Counted from the first letter of the stretch, positions 54,801 to 64,000 are shown. The stretch is 64,000 bases of DNA from Chrysoperla carnea (GCF_905475395.1 NC_058338.1:95279435-95343434), one strand, 5' to 3'. The notes: a model not told the origin generated them from the letters alone. Translations and numbers: made by a program.

Positions 54801-57800
54801 TTAATTTAATTGTTTTATATAATAAAAACGAAGCTAGCACGGTTTTAAGTATTAAGTTTTATCATTTTTCCGGTCCGCTATTAGTTTATAAGTGGAAAGC
54901 GAGCCATTAGCGAAAGAAAACCTCACATAATTATATATGAGAAAATTGCAAAAGACCTCGCACAAATTGGATGTAATTTGCAGTTCGATCAAAATTTTTC
55001 AAATTTTGGGAAATGATAGTTTAAGTCATTCTAAAGAAAAGTTCCCATGGTTACAATGTCATAAAAATGACAGGATTTCACGTTATAGCTAAATTACAGT
55101 TGGAAAATGTACTCATTTGTATAATATATGCCTATGTGTGTATAGGCAAGTACATATACAGATATGTATAACTACATGCATACGTGTGTTTTTTAATCTA
55201 AGGGTGTTGTTTTTTAATTATTGTTTTTTGAAGAATATGTTACGAAATTCGAAGAAGAAGCAGCGTTAAATGTTCACTGGATCAATAATATGAATTGTTA
55301 AGATCGATATTTTCAGCTACATATATACGTATATGATTTTTGACAATTAAATTACAATAATTTTTTTATACAAATGAGTACATTTTCCAACTTTAATTTA
55401 GCGATAGCTTGAAATCCTGTCATTTTCATGACTTGTGACTATGGGAACTTTTATTCAGAATGACTTAAACTATCATTTCCTAAAATTTGAAAAGTTAGAC
55501 CGAAATGCAGATTACATCTAATTTGTGCGAGGTCTTTTATTCTAGTTTAAGAATCATTTTTATTTTTCCAAATATCTTTATTCAAACTTGAGTTATTGCA
55601 ACCGAGCGCGAATGTATAAATCAATTCTGATTCAGTCAAATTAAACATGAAAGAGGGTAAACGTTTCACCAAATCAGGTATGTTTGTTTCTTTGATATGT
55701 TGTTTGCAATGTAAAAGCAATGATAAATTTATGTTTTCGATCTCGGTAAACGACCAGATATGCCGAAAAATAAGTAAAACCTCGAAAATTTTTACCTTAT
55801 TTCAGTTTTTGCCGATTTTGACCTGGAAGGACTGGTTTTTCATATAAAAAACTGTATATTTATATACAAATAAGGTTAAATTTGCAATAAATTGAGACCA
55901 TGCAGCCGCTTTTAATAGGATCGAAAGTTTGGAAGATACAGCTTTTCAAAGTTTGTCTATTTTTTCAAGTTACACGATATTACCCAAATTATATTCATAC
56001 ATTCGCGTTCGGTTGCAATAACTCAAGTTTTAATAGAGATATAAAAAAATAAAAAAGATTCTTAAACTAGAACAAATTAGCAATTTTCTCATATATAATT
56101 ATGTGGGGTTTTCTTTCGCTAAGGACTCGCTTTCCACTTAGAAACTAATGATAAAACTTAAAACTGACAATCGTGCTAGCTTCGTTTCTATTGTATAAAA
56201 CGTTTTTTTATGTGCATAAAATTAAATAAAAGACTCATAACTTTAAAATGAGTACCTTGAAACAGCAAAATATTATTTATTGGCCAATCTACGGACGCTT
56301 CAAACCAAGCGTTGCGCGCCGACTTTATACAATATCATTTTTGTTTACAATTTTAACCATATCTCCTGTTCTATTGCTCGTATCAAGACGATTAAAAACA
56401 AGTGAAAACAAACAATTGACTGAGTTAATTGTTGAAATACCACGCATAGGCAGAGTTGATTACTCTATCACATAACACATACATACATGTCACACATACA
56501 TAACTGATATTCCTATATAATACATACTATACAATTTACTCCCTGGCGGGTAAACAGTGATGTTTACGAAAAAATGCTTCAAACAAAAGTTGTTTATTTT
56601 TTTATAAGGAAAATTTTTTACATTTAAACTTTGTTCTATCTCTAACGGTTTGCAAAATGGCTCCTACGGATCCAAGACTCAATTGATCTATGTTGCTCAT
56701 TTACGAACTCGACCTCACTTTTTACGTCCTGAGTACGCTGTAAAAATTTCAGCTTGATATCTTTTTTCGTTTTTGAGTTATCGTGACGGACAACCGGAAA
56801 TATGGACAATTATTAGATGATTTTATGAACACCTCTATATATATATATATATAAAAGCGTTACAAACTTGGGACTAAACTTAGTATACCTTGCTATTACA
56901 TTTATGCATGGTATAAAGGAAATATTTGTTTTTTCATATAGAATAGAAATGGTACAAAATTGTTTAGATAATAAATTTTCAATATATAGTTTAGGAGCTA
57001 TGACCGCGGTATAAACAATTGATTTGTTTATAACAAATTTCTCCCCAGTCTGAGCGATGAGCAAGTTGAAATACATTCATTGCTCGGTGGGACTTGTAAA
57101 TGCATACTACACTAACAAAGAAACATATACATACATCGTTCGTTCACTCATAGTTAGTTCATTAATGGGAGCATAATTATTTGGGAATTTCTCGGCTAAA
57201 TATTAGTAAAAATAAAACTTTGTTTTTTTCTAGTTTAATACAACCTTAGTTGAATTACATCTCCAAAAATGTGAATTAGATGGCCATGATATTGAATTAA
57301 TGCTAATTGGAATGAAACATAATATCACATTAAAATTTCTGGATTTGGGATATAATCGTTTTAGTAATATGGGAATGGAATTGTTAGCAAATTATTTACC
57401 ATCATCTGGTTTAATTGCATTGAATATAGCTGGAAATTCGATTGGTAATATAGGAGCACGGTATAAATACAGGATTATTGCAAAACCGTACTTTCAGGAA
57501 AAAATAACTGTAAATATTGTATAGACTATAAGGAAGCATATAACATAGGAAAATGTTATGGTCTGACCTCCAAAACACTTGCGTACGTGCGGGCATGGAA
57601 AAACGAAACTGTTAATAAGTCTGAATAAGTTCTTAAAGTATTACTTTCTCTTAAAAACCCTGAAAAAGTCTTATAAACTCTAAATAAGTTTTAATAAGAC
57701 ATAAAAAGTCGGAATAATTCCATTTTTTGAGACTCTGTCAGAAGAGTTATTCAGAGTTACTAAAACTTACTAAAATGTTAGTAGGAGTTAGTAAGACTTG

Positions 57801-60800
57801 TTAAAACTTTAAAAGCATTTTTTTTTTAATTTTTGTGACTGTATAAAGAGTTAGTAAGACTTATTAATACACTAGCTGTTACCCGCCCGCTTTGCGTGGC
57901 GTAAAATATACCCGCTTTGCTGGGCAACATCCCCACTTGCACCCCTCCCTCCACATTTCCTCGCGTTGGATAACATTTTTGTAATGTACACGTCATGCTC
58001 TTTTATTTGATACCCCACTTAGGTATATTTGTAAATATTCGATATTTCCTTCCCACTTTCTCGCTACACCTTTCTACCCTCCGAAGGTTAAAAAAATTTC
58101 TAAATGTAATTTAAAACATTCTGACCAAGTTTTGAACTATTAAAAGCCATAATTTAAAAATATGAATTTTTTGTTCATGAACACCCCCGCAACCCCCCTT
58201 GTGGGTGGAATTTCGTAAAATCCGTTCTTAGCTGACCTCTACTTGGCAAAAGGAATATTCCTGCCAAACTTCAAGGCTCTAGGTCTTATAGTTCCAGAGA
58301 TATCGTGATGAGTGACTATCTATATAGATCTATAGAAAGTCTCCTATATATTTATAGATTTAAAAAGAATTTCTTTTAAAAATATATGCTTCTGTATAAA
58401 GAGTTATTTAGTTTTTAATTATCTCTTTTCTCAGCTGCAAAAATTTTCAACAGGAAGTTTTAATAAGTTAAAAAACTCTAAATAACTCTTTATACAGAAG
58501 CAATGAAGCATATATTTTTTAAAGAAATTCTTTTAAATGTATTAATAAGTCTTACTAACATTTTAGTAAGTTTTATTAACTCTGAATAACTCTTCTGACA
58601 GAGTCTCAAAAAAATGGAATTATTCCGACTTTTTATGTCTTATTAAAACTTATTCAGAGATTATAAGAGTTTTCAGAGAAAGTAATACTTTCAGAACTAT
58701 TATTCAGACTGAGACGAACATTGTTTTTGTCTAAAATCTCTATATAAGTGAGAAAACCCACTCATGTACTATGTACAAGGAAGAAATTTGGTTAAGTAAA
58801 AAACCTCCATAAGCGAAAAAAGTCCCTCCAATTGAACTTTCCCTTATCCAGGATCGACTATGTTTTTTTACCTGAAATTCGCTTAATTATCTTTTGTAGT
58901 GCTCTAAGTGCAGCTTTACCATTTACGAAAATTCGTTTGCTAGACATTTCATCGAATCGAATTCAACAAAAAGGCGTTCATGTAATTTTAAATTCAATCC
59001 GTAAACCACACAAATTAAAATTCTTCAGTTTATGGGGTAATGAAATGACTGATTTAACAAATGAAGTAAGTATAGTGACTGATTTAACAAAAAATTAACG
59101 CTAGAGGTTGCAGCTTGCGAGACAGTAGTGCCACTGATCCAGTGTAAACCTGACCAATCTAAACTTTTGTTGTTTTAAATTTAACGGATTAAGATTTTAT
59201 TAGGAGCGGAGAGGAATAAAATGCAACATATTTTAGGAACAGGCTCTCATTTCAAGCTATCAAAAAATGGAGGGTTTTCAATTACCGCATACTAGTGAAA
59301 TTTACAAAATTTAAAAAAACCCCCATCAATTTTTCGGGTACGGAACCCTCTAAACTCGCATTTGAAACATAGCTAAGAACACGCCCCATTAAATTACCTT
59401 TCAAAAGAAACAAAAAATCCTAATCGGTTGACCCGATTAGCAGCTACGATGCCACAAACATTTTTTGATTCGTGTATTAAAAATTTGTTAAAATTACCTA
59501 GCATGCATAATTTGAATATGAAAATGAATAGGGAATATTCATGTATTTTTTTTATACATATTTTTAATTCATTGTTTACACCGTTATAACAAAGTAAAAA
59601 ATATAAATACTGCTTAAAAATGCTGTATTTAATTGTAAAAAAATATTTAAAATACATTATAATTTTGAAATATTTAAACGCAGTTTTTTGGCGCTCTTTG
59701 TTAATGATGTGTAAGTACGTGATCTGTCAATTGGTGACAGTTCAATGTATAATTTACACTTTAAAAAAATGAATTTATAACACAAAATTTACACTCGTCA
59801 TTATTAAGTTTTCTTATAAAAAGCCGTAGAATAGTATAATTTAATGAAATACCATATAAAATGTAAGTAATAGTCTAAGATCCCAATTAGGATCGACCTT
59901 CACCCATCTTTTTACCGAATGAAAGTTATTTTTTATGAAATATAAAATGTTAACAAATATCCCTGCAATGGGTTGCCTAAAAAAATGTGGTCAAGACTAC
60001 TTTTAGTGAAAATATCAAGAGTAAAATTTGTTGAAATTTTTCAGACTTGCATATCTAACGAATATTGATCTACTCGAAAGTAAAAGCCATAAAGAATATG
60101 CAGCAGCTATGTTGGCTGCCTCTTTTCGTTCACTATTTTCGCATTTTTACAAGTTGTGAATAGTAATTACGTTCATCTGTTAATTCATTGCCTCACATAT
60201 ATAAATAAAGATAATTTTATTGCAAATACGGTGCTATATGATTGTCCACAAAATATCAGTCAAAAAATAAAATTTACAAGCTTTCCAAGTTTTGATATTT
60301 TTATTAAAAGTCGTCTGGAGCATATTTTTTAGGGCAACCCACAACAGAGATATTTGTAAATATTTTACATTTCATAAAAAATAACTTTCATTCGGTAAAC
60401 AGATGGGTGAAGGTCGACCTTAATTCGGATCTTGTACTATAAATAATATCATACAGTATGTCAACAAATTTGACAAGCCCGTACTTTGATGTCACGTCCG
60501 TATAAAAATTTTTTTTCCGTTTTAAAAATTTTTAAATGCCCTCATTGAATTTATACTTTTATTAATTAATTTTAAGTAATTAACAAGATATTAATTACTA
60601 AAATAATGGTTTAGTTGAAATGTCCAGTCCATTAAAGTTACGGAAGAAAAATATTTGAATCAAATTTAAATTTCATGAATATTCCCTATTGCCAGGTTAA
60701 GTGTTTTCTGGGAAAAGATTACACATTACACACCAAACGATTTTCTACGCATTGTGGAATTCCGCACGATCGGTCCAACTTATTTGTTTGGGAAATTTCT

Positions 60801-61065
60801 GATTAAAATTATAAATATTTTTCAGACTTTATATCGAATTTACAACGAAAATATTATCGATCCAAAATATTGTGATGTACACGTTTATATTGTTGATGGT
60901 AAATATTATGCGGCACGAAATACCCACTGTTTGTATAAACATCAATTTTATTGTGAATTGGATTATGGTTTTGCTCAACCTGTGAAAATAAAATCGACGA
61001 AGATAGATAATGATGAAGATACCATGAAATTTAATTATTATCCTAAAATTTCATTGGTTGATTAA
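48714..61065 (+). CDS. LRRC34: LRRC34-like leucine-rich-repeat protein, six exons
   Basis: Leucine-rich repeat protein of the LRRC34 type; the vertebrate protein is linked to germ and pluripotent cells and the nucleolus, and its role in insects is not known to me. Exons 48714-48877, 52438-52708, 54316-54549, 57234-57460, 58900-59065 and 60826-61065 join in frame: 1302 bp, 433 residues plus stop, near the vertebrate length. Repeats of RNase-inhibitor type are evident: IVKLDLAYNSIGDKGF, LQYLNVMHNDITEKGI, LKTLRLVGNKIGSE, LVELHLQKCELDG, LKFLDLGYNRFSNMGME, LIALNIAGNSIGNIGA, IRLLDISSNRIQQKGV and LKFFSLWGNEM. The C-terminal VHVYIVDGKYYAARNT matches the LRRC34 tail after its WGN repeat. The start MNYEVEVQNL is the best in-frame Met; one 12 codons upstream encodes poly-Phe. 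No signal peptide. AATAAA at 61086. Confidence 0.9.
49019..49130 (-). repeat. Dispersed repeat B, copy 7 (fragment)
   Basis: TATATATGAAATATATATCA then TTTTAGTCCCAAGTTTGTAA; breaks off near a GGGCGTCGCTAAGGGAGGC sequence. Confidence 0.7.
49345..49680 (+). repeat. Dispersed repeat B, copy 8 (diverged)
   Basis: GCGAAAAAATGTTTCAAACG, TCTAACGGTTTACAAGACCC, GACAGACAAACGGAAATGAA and CTAAGCGTTACCAACTTGGG in B order. Confidence 0.7.
50102..50762 (-). mobile_element. C-family composite hairpin element, copy 2
   Basis: Inverted relative to copy 1: palindrome first (50118-50410), then the leader in reverse ending TTTGTTTGAAGTCGGTTAA. Comparison with Penelope copy 1 places the insertion inside the Penelope sequence with a TAAA/TAAA flank. 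Confidence 0.82.
51325..51975 (+). mobile_element. C-family composite hairpin element, copy 3
   Basis: TAACCGACTTCAAACAAAAA leader followed by the palindrome 51658-51965 with GTTATTTTTGGAGTCGG arms; interrupts the Penelope-like coding remnant. Confidence 0.82.
52438..52708 (+). CDS. LRRC34: LRRC34-like exon 2
   Basis: Acceptor atttcag. Three LRRs from YDVPIICEYIKTTPTIVKLD to LRLVGNKIGSE. The donor gtttt at 52709 is weak, but the frame and homology end here. Confidence 0.88.
52709..54315. other. LRRC34-like intron 2
   Basis: Contains the 53297-54017 MITE and, at 52795-52860, text matching the inverse of 63560-63625 (ACTCCAGCAAGTTTTTTTCT). Confidence 0.75.
53297..54017. mobile_element. Long-TIR MITE at a TA site (LRRC34-like intron 2)
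   Basis: Left arm TAGTGTGTCCCCGGATAGAG and AGTATGTAGGCATATTTAAA, right arm the inverted equivalents (inverted end CAGTGTGTTCTCGGATAGAG). Arms are about 230 bp, with TA at both edges. Confidence 0.82.
54316..54549 (+). CDS. LRRC34: LRRC34-like exon 3
   Basis: Acceptor ctttatag. GGKLIGLLLATNPILEHLDL to HLAETIGDMLK; donor gtaagt, phase 0. Confidence 0.9.
54603..54655 (-). repeat. Dispersed repeat B, copy 9 (short fragment)
   Basis: TATATATCAAGGTATACTAA followed by TTTTAGTCCCAAG, the terminal part of B in reverse orientation. Confidence 0.6.
54812..56200. mobile_element. 1.4-kb inverted-repeat element with two nested stems
   Basis: Outer arms AACGAAGCTAGCACG and AGTGGAAAGCGAG recur inverted near 56.1-56.2 kb. 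The inner arms around AATGAGTACATTTTCCAAC and AAACTATCATTTCC recur inverted at about 54.95-55.13 and 55.37-55.53 kb. A third segment around ATATAAATT is single. No coding frame recognised. Confidence 0.75.
56396..56918 (+). repeat. Dispersed repeat B, copy 10
   Basis: AACAAGTGAAAACAAACAATT to GCATGGTATAA; contains a TA microsatellite at 56834-56853 replacing part of the distal unit. Confidence 0.82.
57234..57460 (+). CDS. LRRC34: LRRC34-like exon 4
   Basis: Acceptor tttttctag. FNTTLVELHLQKCELDGHD to LIALNIAGNSIGNIGA; donor CG|gtataa at 57461, phase 2. Confidence 0.9.
57610..58715. mobile_element. Inverted-repeat element, arms ~250 bp, split by another repeat
   Basis: Left arm AAGTCTGAATAAGTT, AATAAGACATAAAAAGTCGG, GACTCTGTCAGAAGAGTTAT; the right arm is the same text inverted. 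The arms are built from AATAAGT/ACTTATT-like words. Confidence 0.82.
57870..58350 (+). repeat. CTAGCTGTTACCCGC-type dispersed arthropod repeat
   Basis: Begins CTAGCTGTTACCCGCCCGC and ends around CTCTAGGTCTTATAGTTC, AGAGATATCGTGATGAGTGA. This block, C-richer than its surroundings, is familiar from many insect genomes (general knowledge). It sits in the loop of the 57610-58715 element. Confidence 0.65.
58900..59065 (+). CDS. LRRC34: LRRC34-like exon 5
   Basis: Acceptor cttttgtag. ALSAALPFTKIRLLDISSNR to SLWGNEMTDLTNE; donor gtaagt at 59066. Confidence 0.9.
59296..59440 (+). repeat. Dispersed repeat A, copy 3
   Basis: GTGAAATTTACAAAATTTAA, CTCGCATTTGAAACATAGC, AAATTACCTTTCAAAAGAAA, then AATCGGTTGACCCGATTAGC. 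Confidence 0.75.
59877..60433. mobile_element. Long-TIR MITE (LRRC34-like intron 5)
   Basis: AAGATCCCAATTAGGATCGA, TTCACCCATCT and CCGAATGAAAGTTATTTTTT on the left are matched inverted on the right, ending GGATCTT. Arms ~150 bp; target duplication not clear. Confidence 0.82.
60826..61065 (+). CDS. LRRC34: LRRC34-like exon 6 and stop
   Basis: Acceptor tttttcag. TLYRIYNENIIDPKYCDVHV to NYYPKISLVD; TAA at 61063-61065. Confidence 0.92.
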   Translation, partial: TLYRIYNENIIDPKYCDVHVYIVDGKYYAARNTHCLYKHQFYCELDYGFAQPVKIKSTKIDNDEDTMKFNYYPKISLVD

Positions 61066-61447
61066 TATAAAATTTTAAACTTTCAAATAAATATGTATAT
61101 AACAAATTTTTTCACATTATCAAATCATTTTCTAAATTAATTTTCACCCAAATCACAGAGCTGTAACAAACGAGTGAAAACATACGCGTTTTGAAAACCA
61201 TTTCAAAATAAAGTGCTAAAAAATGTAAAAGATGTCCCAAAGATTTATGCAAGGAATGTTTTCCCATTTGCGTGGTAAAATGTTGACAATGAAAAAGAAA
61301 AAACAGCGTGAAAGTTTAGGGTTTTTTTTTAAATGGAAGACACGATAAAATAGACCGCGTTTTCGCTGTATGCACGAGGAAACCAGATTCTAATGACAGG
61401 ATGATTTTTTGATCTTAAACAAAGTTCTTTTAAAATAGAAACGATAG
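61066..61447. other. Gap between the converging LRRC34-like and cysteine-rich genes
   Basis: Short 3'-to-3' gap holding the LRRC34-like poly(A) signal. No further gene. Confidence 0.6.
61086..61091 (+). terminator. Candidate LRRC34-like polyadenylation signal
   Basis: AATAAA 21 bases after the stop codon. Confidence 0.6.
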
Positions 61448-61581
61448 CTATAACTTACGGCATATTATGCCGCTAGGGCAACAAGTTCATAAATTATGTT
61501 CATAATGACAGCCTGCTTCTGGTGGTGAATTATTATAATCCACATCGCCTGGACATTCAATATTGGCGCATCGAAATCCAG
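61448..61581 (-). pseudogene. Cysteine-rich VWC-like gene, C-terminal block with in-frame TGA
   Basis: GFRCANIECPGDVDYNNSPP, GCHYEHNL, TGA, then TCCPSGIICRKL and TAG at 61448-61450. An alternative acceptor at 61598 would add LNIVQA. CR|gtaagt could also be a donor. Confidence 0.5.
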
Positions 61582-61727
61582 CTTGAACAATATTAAGTCT
61601 GAAATAAAAGTAATTTTCATAAAGTTTTATCGAATTACTTTGTCTTTTAATTTTATGGAACCATGATTGTGTCATGAACTTTTTATCACTTCAAAATGTT
61701 TTTTTAGAAAATTTTGTACATTCGGGC

Positions 61728-62052
61728 CATGAAGGTTATAAGAAGGAGAACGATCGCTATAGAAAATATTGTCCCCGAAATATGGATAAAATAAGTGAGG
61801 CGCTGCGACCGCTAAGTAGTATCAATAAAAGCGGGCTGTTGTGCGCTAATTTGAAATGATATATCAATTTGTACATTATGCAACTAACTTCATCTACTTG
61901 TACTAATAAACAGCTAACTTCGCAGATACTACTTCTTGATGACAGCGCGGCTGGTGGCTGAAAAATGAACTATAAATTCTACAAATTTTCAGGGACAGAC
62001 GCGCTAATGCTTTAACACGTAGCGATCGTTCTCCTTCTTTATAACCTTCATG
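61728..62052. mobile_element. MITE with perfect 8-bp target duplication ATTCGGGC
   Basis: Ends CATGAAGGTTATAAGAAGG and inverted CATGAAGGTTATAAAGAAGG, both continuing AGAACGATCGCT. ATTCGGGC occurs exactly at 61720-61727 and 62053-62060. An 8-bp duplication suggests a hAT-type mobiliser. It lies in the intron of the cysteine-rich gene. Confidence 0.9.
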
Positions 62053-62419
62053 ATTCGGGCATTGCGTTGCTAAAGAAGTCCTTGCTGTATCCGAGAGGGT
62101 AATAAATAATAACTTAAGCTGGTGTTAATCAAAATCATAAAAAAAGTTCCGTTTCTCTGATATTCATCCAAAAACGAATCTACCAAACGAGGATATTAAC
62201 TTGAGTAAATTCGATGATCACTTCTGTAATTTCTTGTCTTTTTTGATTAATTATTTTACGTTGAATAGAAAGAAGTCGGTTTCTCAGTCGAAATTTGATC
62301 AAAAATTCATCAAAAGAATTTTTATAAGACCAATTGTCTATACATATAAAATGTTTTGTCCTGAATGACTGACTGAAACTGACGGATCAACCCAATTAAA
62401 TAAACGTACTCTGTACGAC

Positions 62420-62683
62420 GCAAATCCTTGGATGATGAACAGTAACAAGAAGCAAAGCAATCCATTTCCGTTAATTCATTTGGTAATTGGCTACCAACAT
62501 CATATTCTGTATTATTCCAATAGCATTTGTTGGGATTCGCACTTATTGTTCGAAATATTTGACAATCGTAAGCCCTTGGGCATTGGTTTTTAGCATCTAA
62601 TATTGGTGTACATTGCATTTCACGATAAATTTTTGCCATTGCCATTACACGATTTTCACCACACGTATTTCCATCTGTTTTCA
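62420..62683 (-). CDS. Cysteine-rich VWC-like gene, main coding block
   Basis: Acceptor cgtttcag at the upper edge. The frame is open through the cysteine core. The lower edge is a guess: weak donors gtcgta (62419) or gtacag (62416) would both fit phase 1 into block C at 61581. Confidence 0.55.
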
Positions 62684-62710
62684 CTGAAACGAAAAATTTA
62701 TTACTGGGTG

Positions 62711-63160
62711 TCTTTTTTTTAAGTTGCAATATGCTTGAAACTCGATTAATAAATTTAATCGAGAAAAATGCTTCAAACGAAAAATGTTAGTTTCAAAGGC
62801 ACACATCTTATACCGGCATCGAATTCGTTATAATTTGTCAGGTTCAAAACTCACTCTGATTCATAACTGACCAACATTAGATGAACACTTTAAATTAGAA
62901 AGTTGTTCTTTATAAATAATGCAAACATTTTTTTTGTAAGCCGAATAGTTTAGACAGATAATTGATACCAAAAATTTAGCTTTTTATGCATTTGTTCATT
63001 CAATTTTAACAAAAATGGTCTTTTATAGAAAAACAAACCACTTTTATTGGATTTATTATAAAATTTTTTTTAAGAGTGCCTAAATTTCGCACAATCATAC
63101 GAAATAACATTTTTAATATGAAAAAACTATTTTGGGTAATACTTTTCCTAAGGCCTAGTG
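62711..63160 (+). repeat. Dispersed repeat F, copy 2
   Basis: Same ordered phrases as 35420-35840, with an extra internal stretch (about 62885-62985) not present in copy 1. Lies in the first intron of the cysteine-rich gene. Confidence 0.75.
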
Positions 63161-63640
63161 CACGGCAACTGATTATTTGACACCCCTTAAATCCGCCAGC
63201 GATAATAAATTTTTATTTTTTCGATTTATGGCCACTCTGTCAATAAAAATATCAAATAAAAAGCAAATCAAAATAAATTTTTTAATACCATTTGTAAAAT
63301 TGTGTTTATAATATTCCCAAATTAATAATGCTTATCACGTTTTATTGTATTTTTTTCTAAATATGGTCACAGTTCAAATTTAGATAACGGATCACCTCGG
63401 AATATAACGAAAAAAGGCTGAATTTTTATTCAAACCTTTATTTTGATGGTATAAATATTGTTTCAAGTCTGCGTCCTTAGATATTCCAGGTCAAAGGTCG
63501 CGAAAATCAGTTTTTTCGTAAATATCTCGTTTCTTTTGCCTTCAATCGTACATTAATATTTATGGAATTTGATAAAGGAATAAGGAAGATAAGAATGGGA
63601 CAGAAAAAAACTTGCTGGAGTAATATATAAGAAAACTTAC
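63161..63640. other. Intron DNA next to the leader block of the cysteine-rich gene
   Basis: 63560-63625 (GACAGAAAAAAACTTGCTGG) matches the inverse of 52795-52860, so part is a dispersed repeat reaching to within about 20 bases of the block A donor. Confidence 0.5.
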
Positions 63641-63693
63641 CAGAACACAATAATATGTTTAAAAAGAAAATAACAAAAAGCGAATAGAGTCAT

Positions 63694-64000
63694 TTTTCAG
63701 TCAGTTTTTCTTTTTATAATTTCTTGTAAAAAAAATAAATGTTTAGATTTTGTCTGAAGCACAACAAAGCTAAATACCTACTAATTGAATTTTATTTTTT
63801 TACACTTTTTATTTACAAATTATCCGTAAACATTTTATGCGTAGTAATAATTATTGTAATTATTGTTGATACTTTTGGACATAAATTAAAAATATATATT
63901 CATCGTGGTTTGAGATAAGTTTAACAAGCTACTACTGGTAACTCGAGGTTGCAGGCATTAATGCATACCATTATACTATGTATAATGTAGGCACTGAATG
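63694..64000. other. Window end, nothing recognised
   Basis: A+T-rich. Presumably the upstream flank of the cysteine-rich gene on the minus strand. Confidence 0.5.

Larger units (their letters stand above)
54550..57233. other. LRRC34-like intron 3
   Basis: Holds a B fragment (54603-54655), a 1.4-kb inverted-repeat element and a near-complete B copy. Confidence 0.75.
57461..58899. other. LRRC34-like intron 4
   Basis: Almost entirely an inverted-repeat element with a second repeat inserted in it. Confidence 0.8.
59066..60825. other. LRRC34-like intron 5
   Basis: Contains repeat A copy 3 and a MITE. No other feature recognised. Confidence 0.75.
61448..63693 (-). pseudogene. Secreted cysteine-rich VWC-like protein gene, apparently broken
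   Basis: Three exon-like blocks on the minus strand. Block A (63641-63693) encodes a hydrophobic leader; block B (upper edge 62683, lower edge about 62420) gives VKTDGNTCGENRVMAMAK, EMQCTPI, NQCPRAYDCQIF, NKCYWNNTEYDVGSQLP and CFASCYCSSS; block C (from 61581 or 61598) gives GFRCANIECPG and GCHYEHNL. The CPRAYDC / CYWNNTEYDVG / SCYC / CANIECP order matches a family of small secreted insect proteins with a VWC-like cysteine pattern, function unknown. Two lesions: after ATG the leader frame that fits block B (LYSLFVIFFLNILLCS) is off by one base, and an in-frame TGA (61487-61489) precedes the conserved TCCPSGIIC. It may be a pseudogene, or use another first exon and end early; the B-C junction is uncertain. 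Its introns hold a MITE and repeat F. Confidence 0.55.

Noticed and set aside
61674..61859. 61-codon plus-strand frame
   Set aside because: Formed by the MITE 61728-62052 and its flank.
1..64000. CRISPR arrays, rRNA operons, tRNA genes
   Set aside because: No regularly spaced repeats with unique spacers, no rRNA signatures and no convincing tRNA cloverleaf were found by eye; a covariance-model scan would be needed to exclude tRNAs fully.

Overview
The window is nuclear genomic DNA of an insect. It carries an insect ecdysis neuropeptide gene (eclosion hormone, Eh), the ecdysteroid-pathway nuclear receptor Hr4, GT-AG introns throughout, strongly A+T-rich non-coding DNA, and a dense load of DNA transposons, hairpin MITEs, Penelope-like and LINE fragments. 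The order cannot be fixed from sequence alone. All gene models were built by eye from reading-frame continuity across GT-AG junctions and from family resemblance; no alignment was run.

Layout: (1) 2596-12376, plus strand: Hr4 (NR6A/GRF-type nuclear receptor). Five exons are present, ending at a stop codon; the initiating exon lies upstream or outside the window. (2) About 12.4-31.0 kb: long gene-poor stretch of A+T-rich DNA with a tandem duplication, several MITEs and a LINE relic. (3) 30965-38136, minus strand: complete 8-exon RBM45-like protein with four RRMs, 496 codons; its introns hold a LINE relic and hairpin MITEs. (4) 41.5-42.5 kb: convergent, decayed pieces of THAP and SWIM-type transposon-derived genes; a second SWIM relic (5.6-6.0 kb) sits in an Hr4 intron. 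(5) 43886-46607, minus strand: complete two-exon Eh with a good TATA box and initiator, its intron filled by nested repeats. (6) 48714-61065, plus strand: complete 6-exon LRRC34-like leucine-rich-repeat gene, divergent from Eh; every one of its introns carries transposon-derived or inverted-repeat DNA. (7) 61.4-63.7 kb, minus strand: secreted cysteine-rich VWC-like gene with two apparent lesions, so perhaps a pseudogene.

The genes do not form an operon or an obvious functional cluster. Hr4 and Eh both act around moulting, but nothing in the sequence shows co-regulation. I see no previously undescribed gene system. The most unusual content is the repeat architecture: an unclassified ~0.5-0.6 kb dispersed family (called B here) with about ten copies or fragments, nested B-in-B insertion, a snap-back mariner inserted in another MITE, and large inverted repeats concentrated in LRRC34 introns. 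The clearest gene-level oddity is the interrupted cysteine-rich gene.
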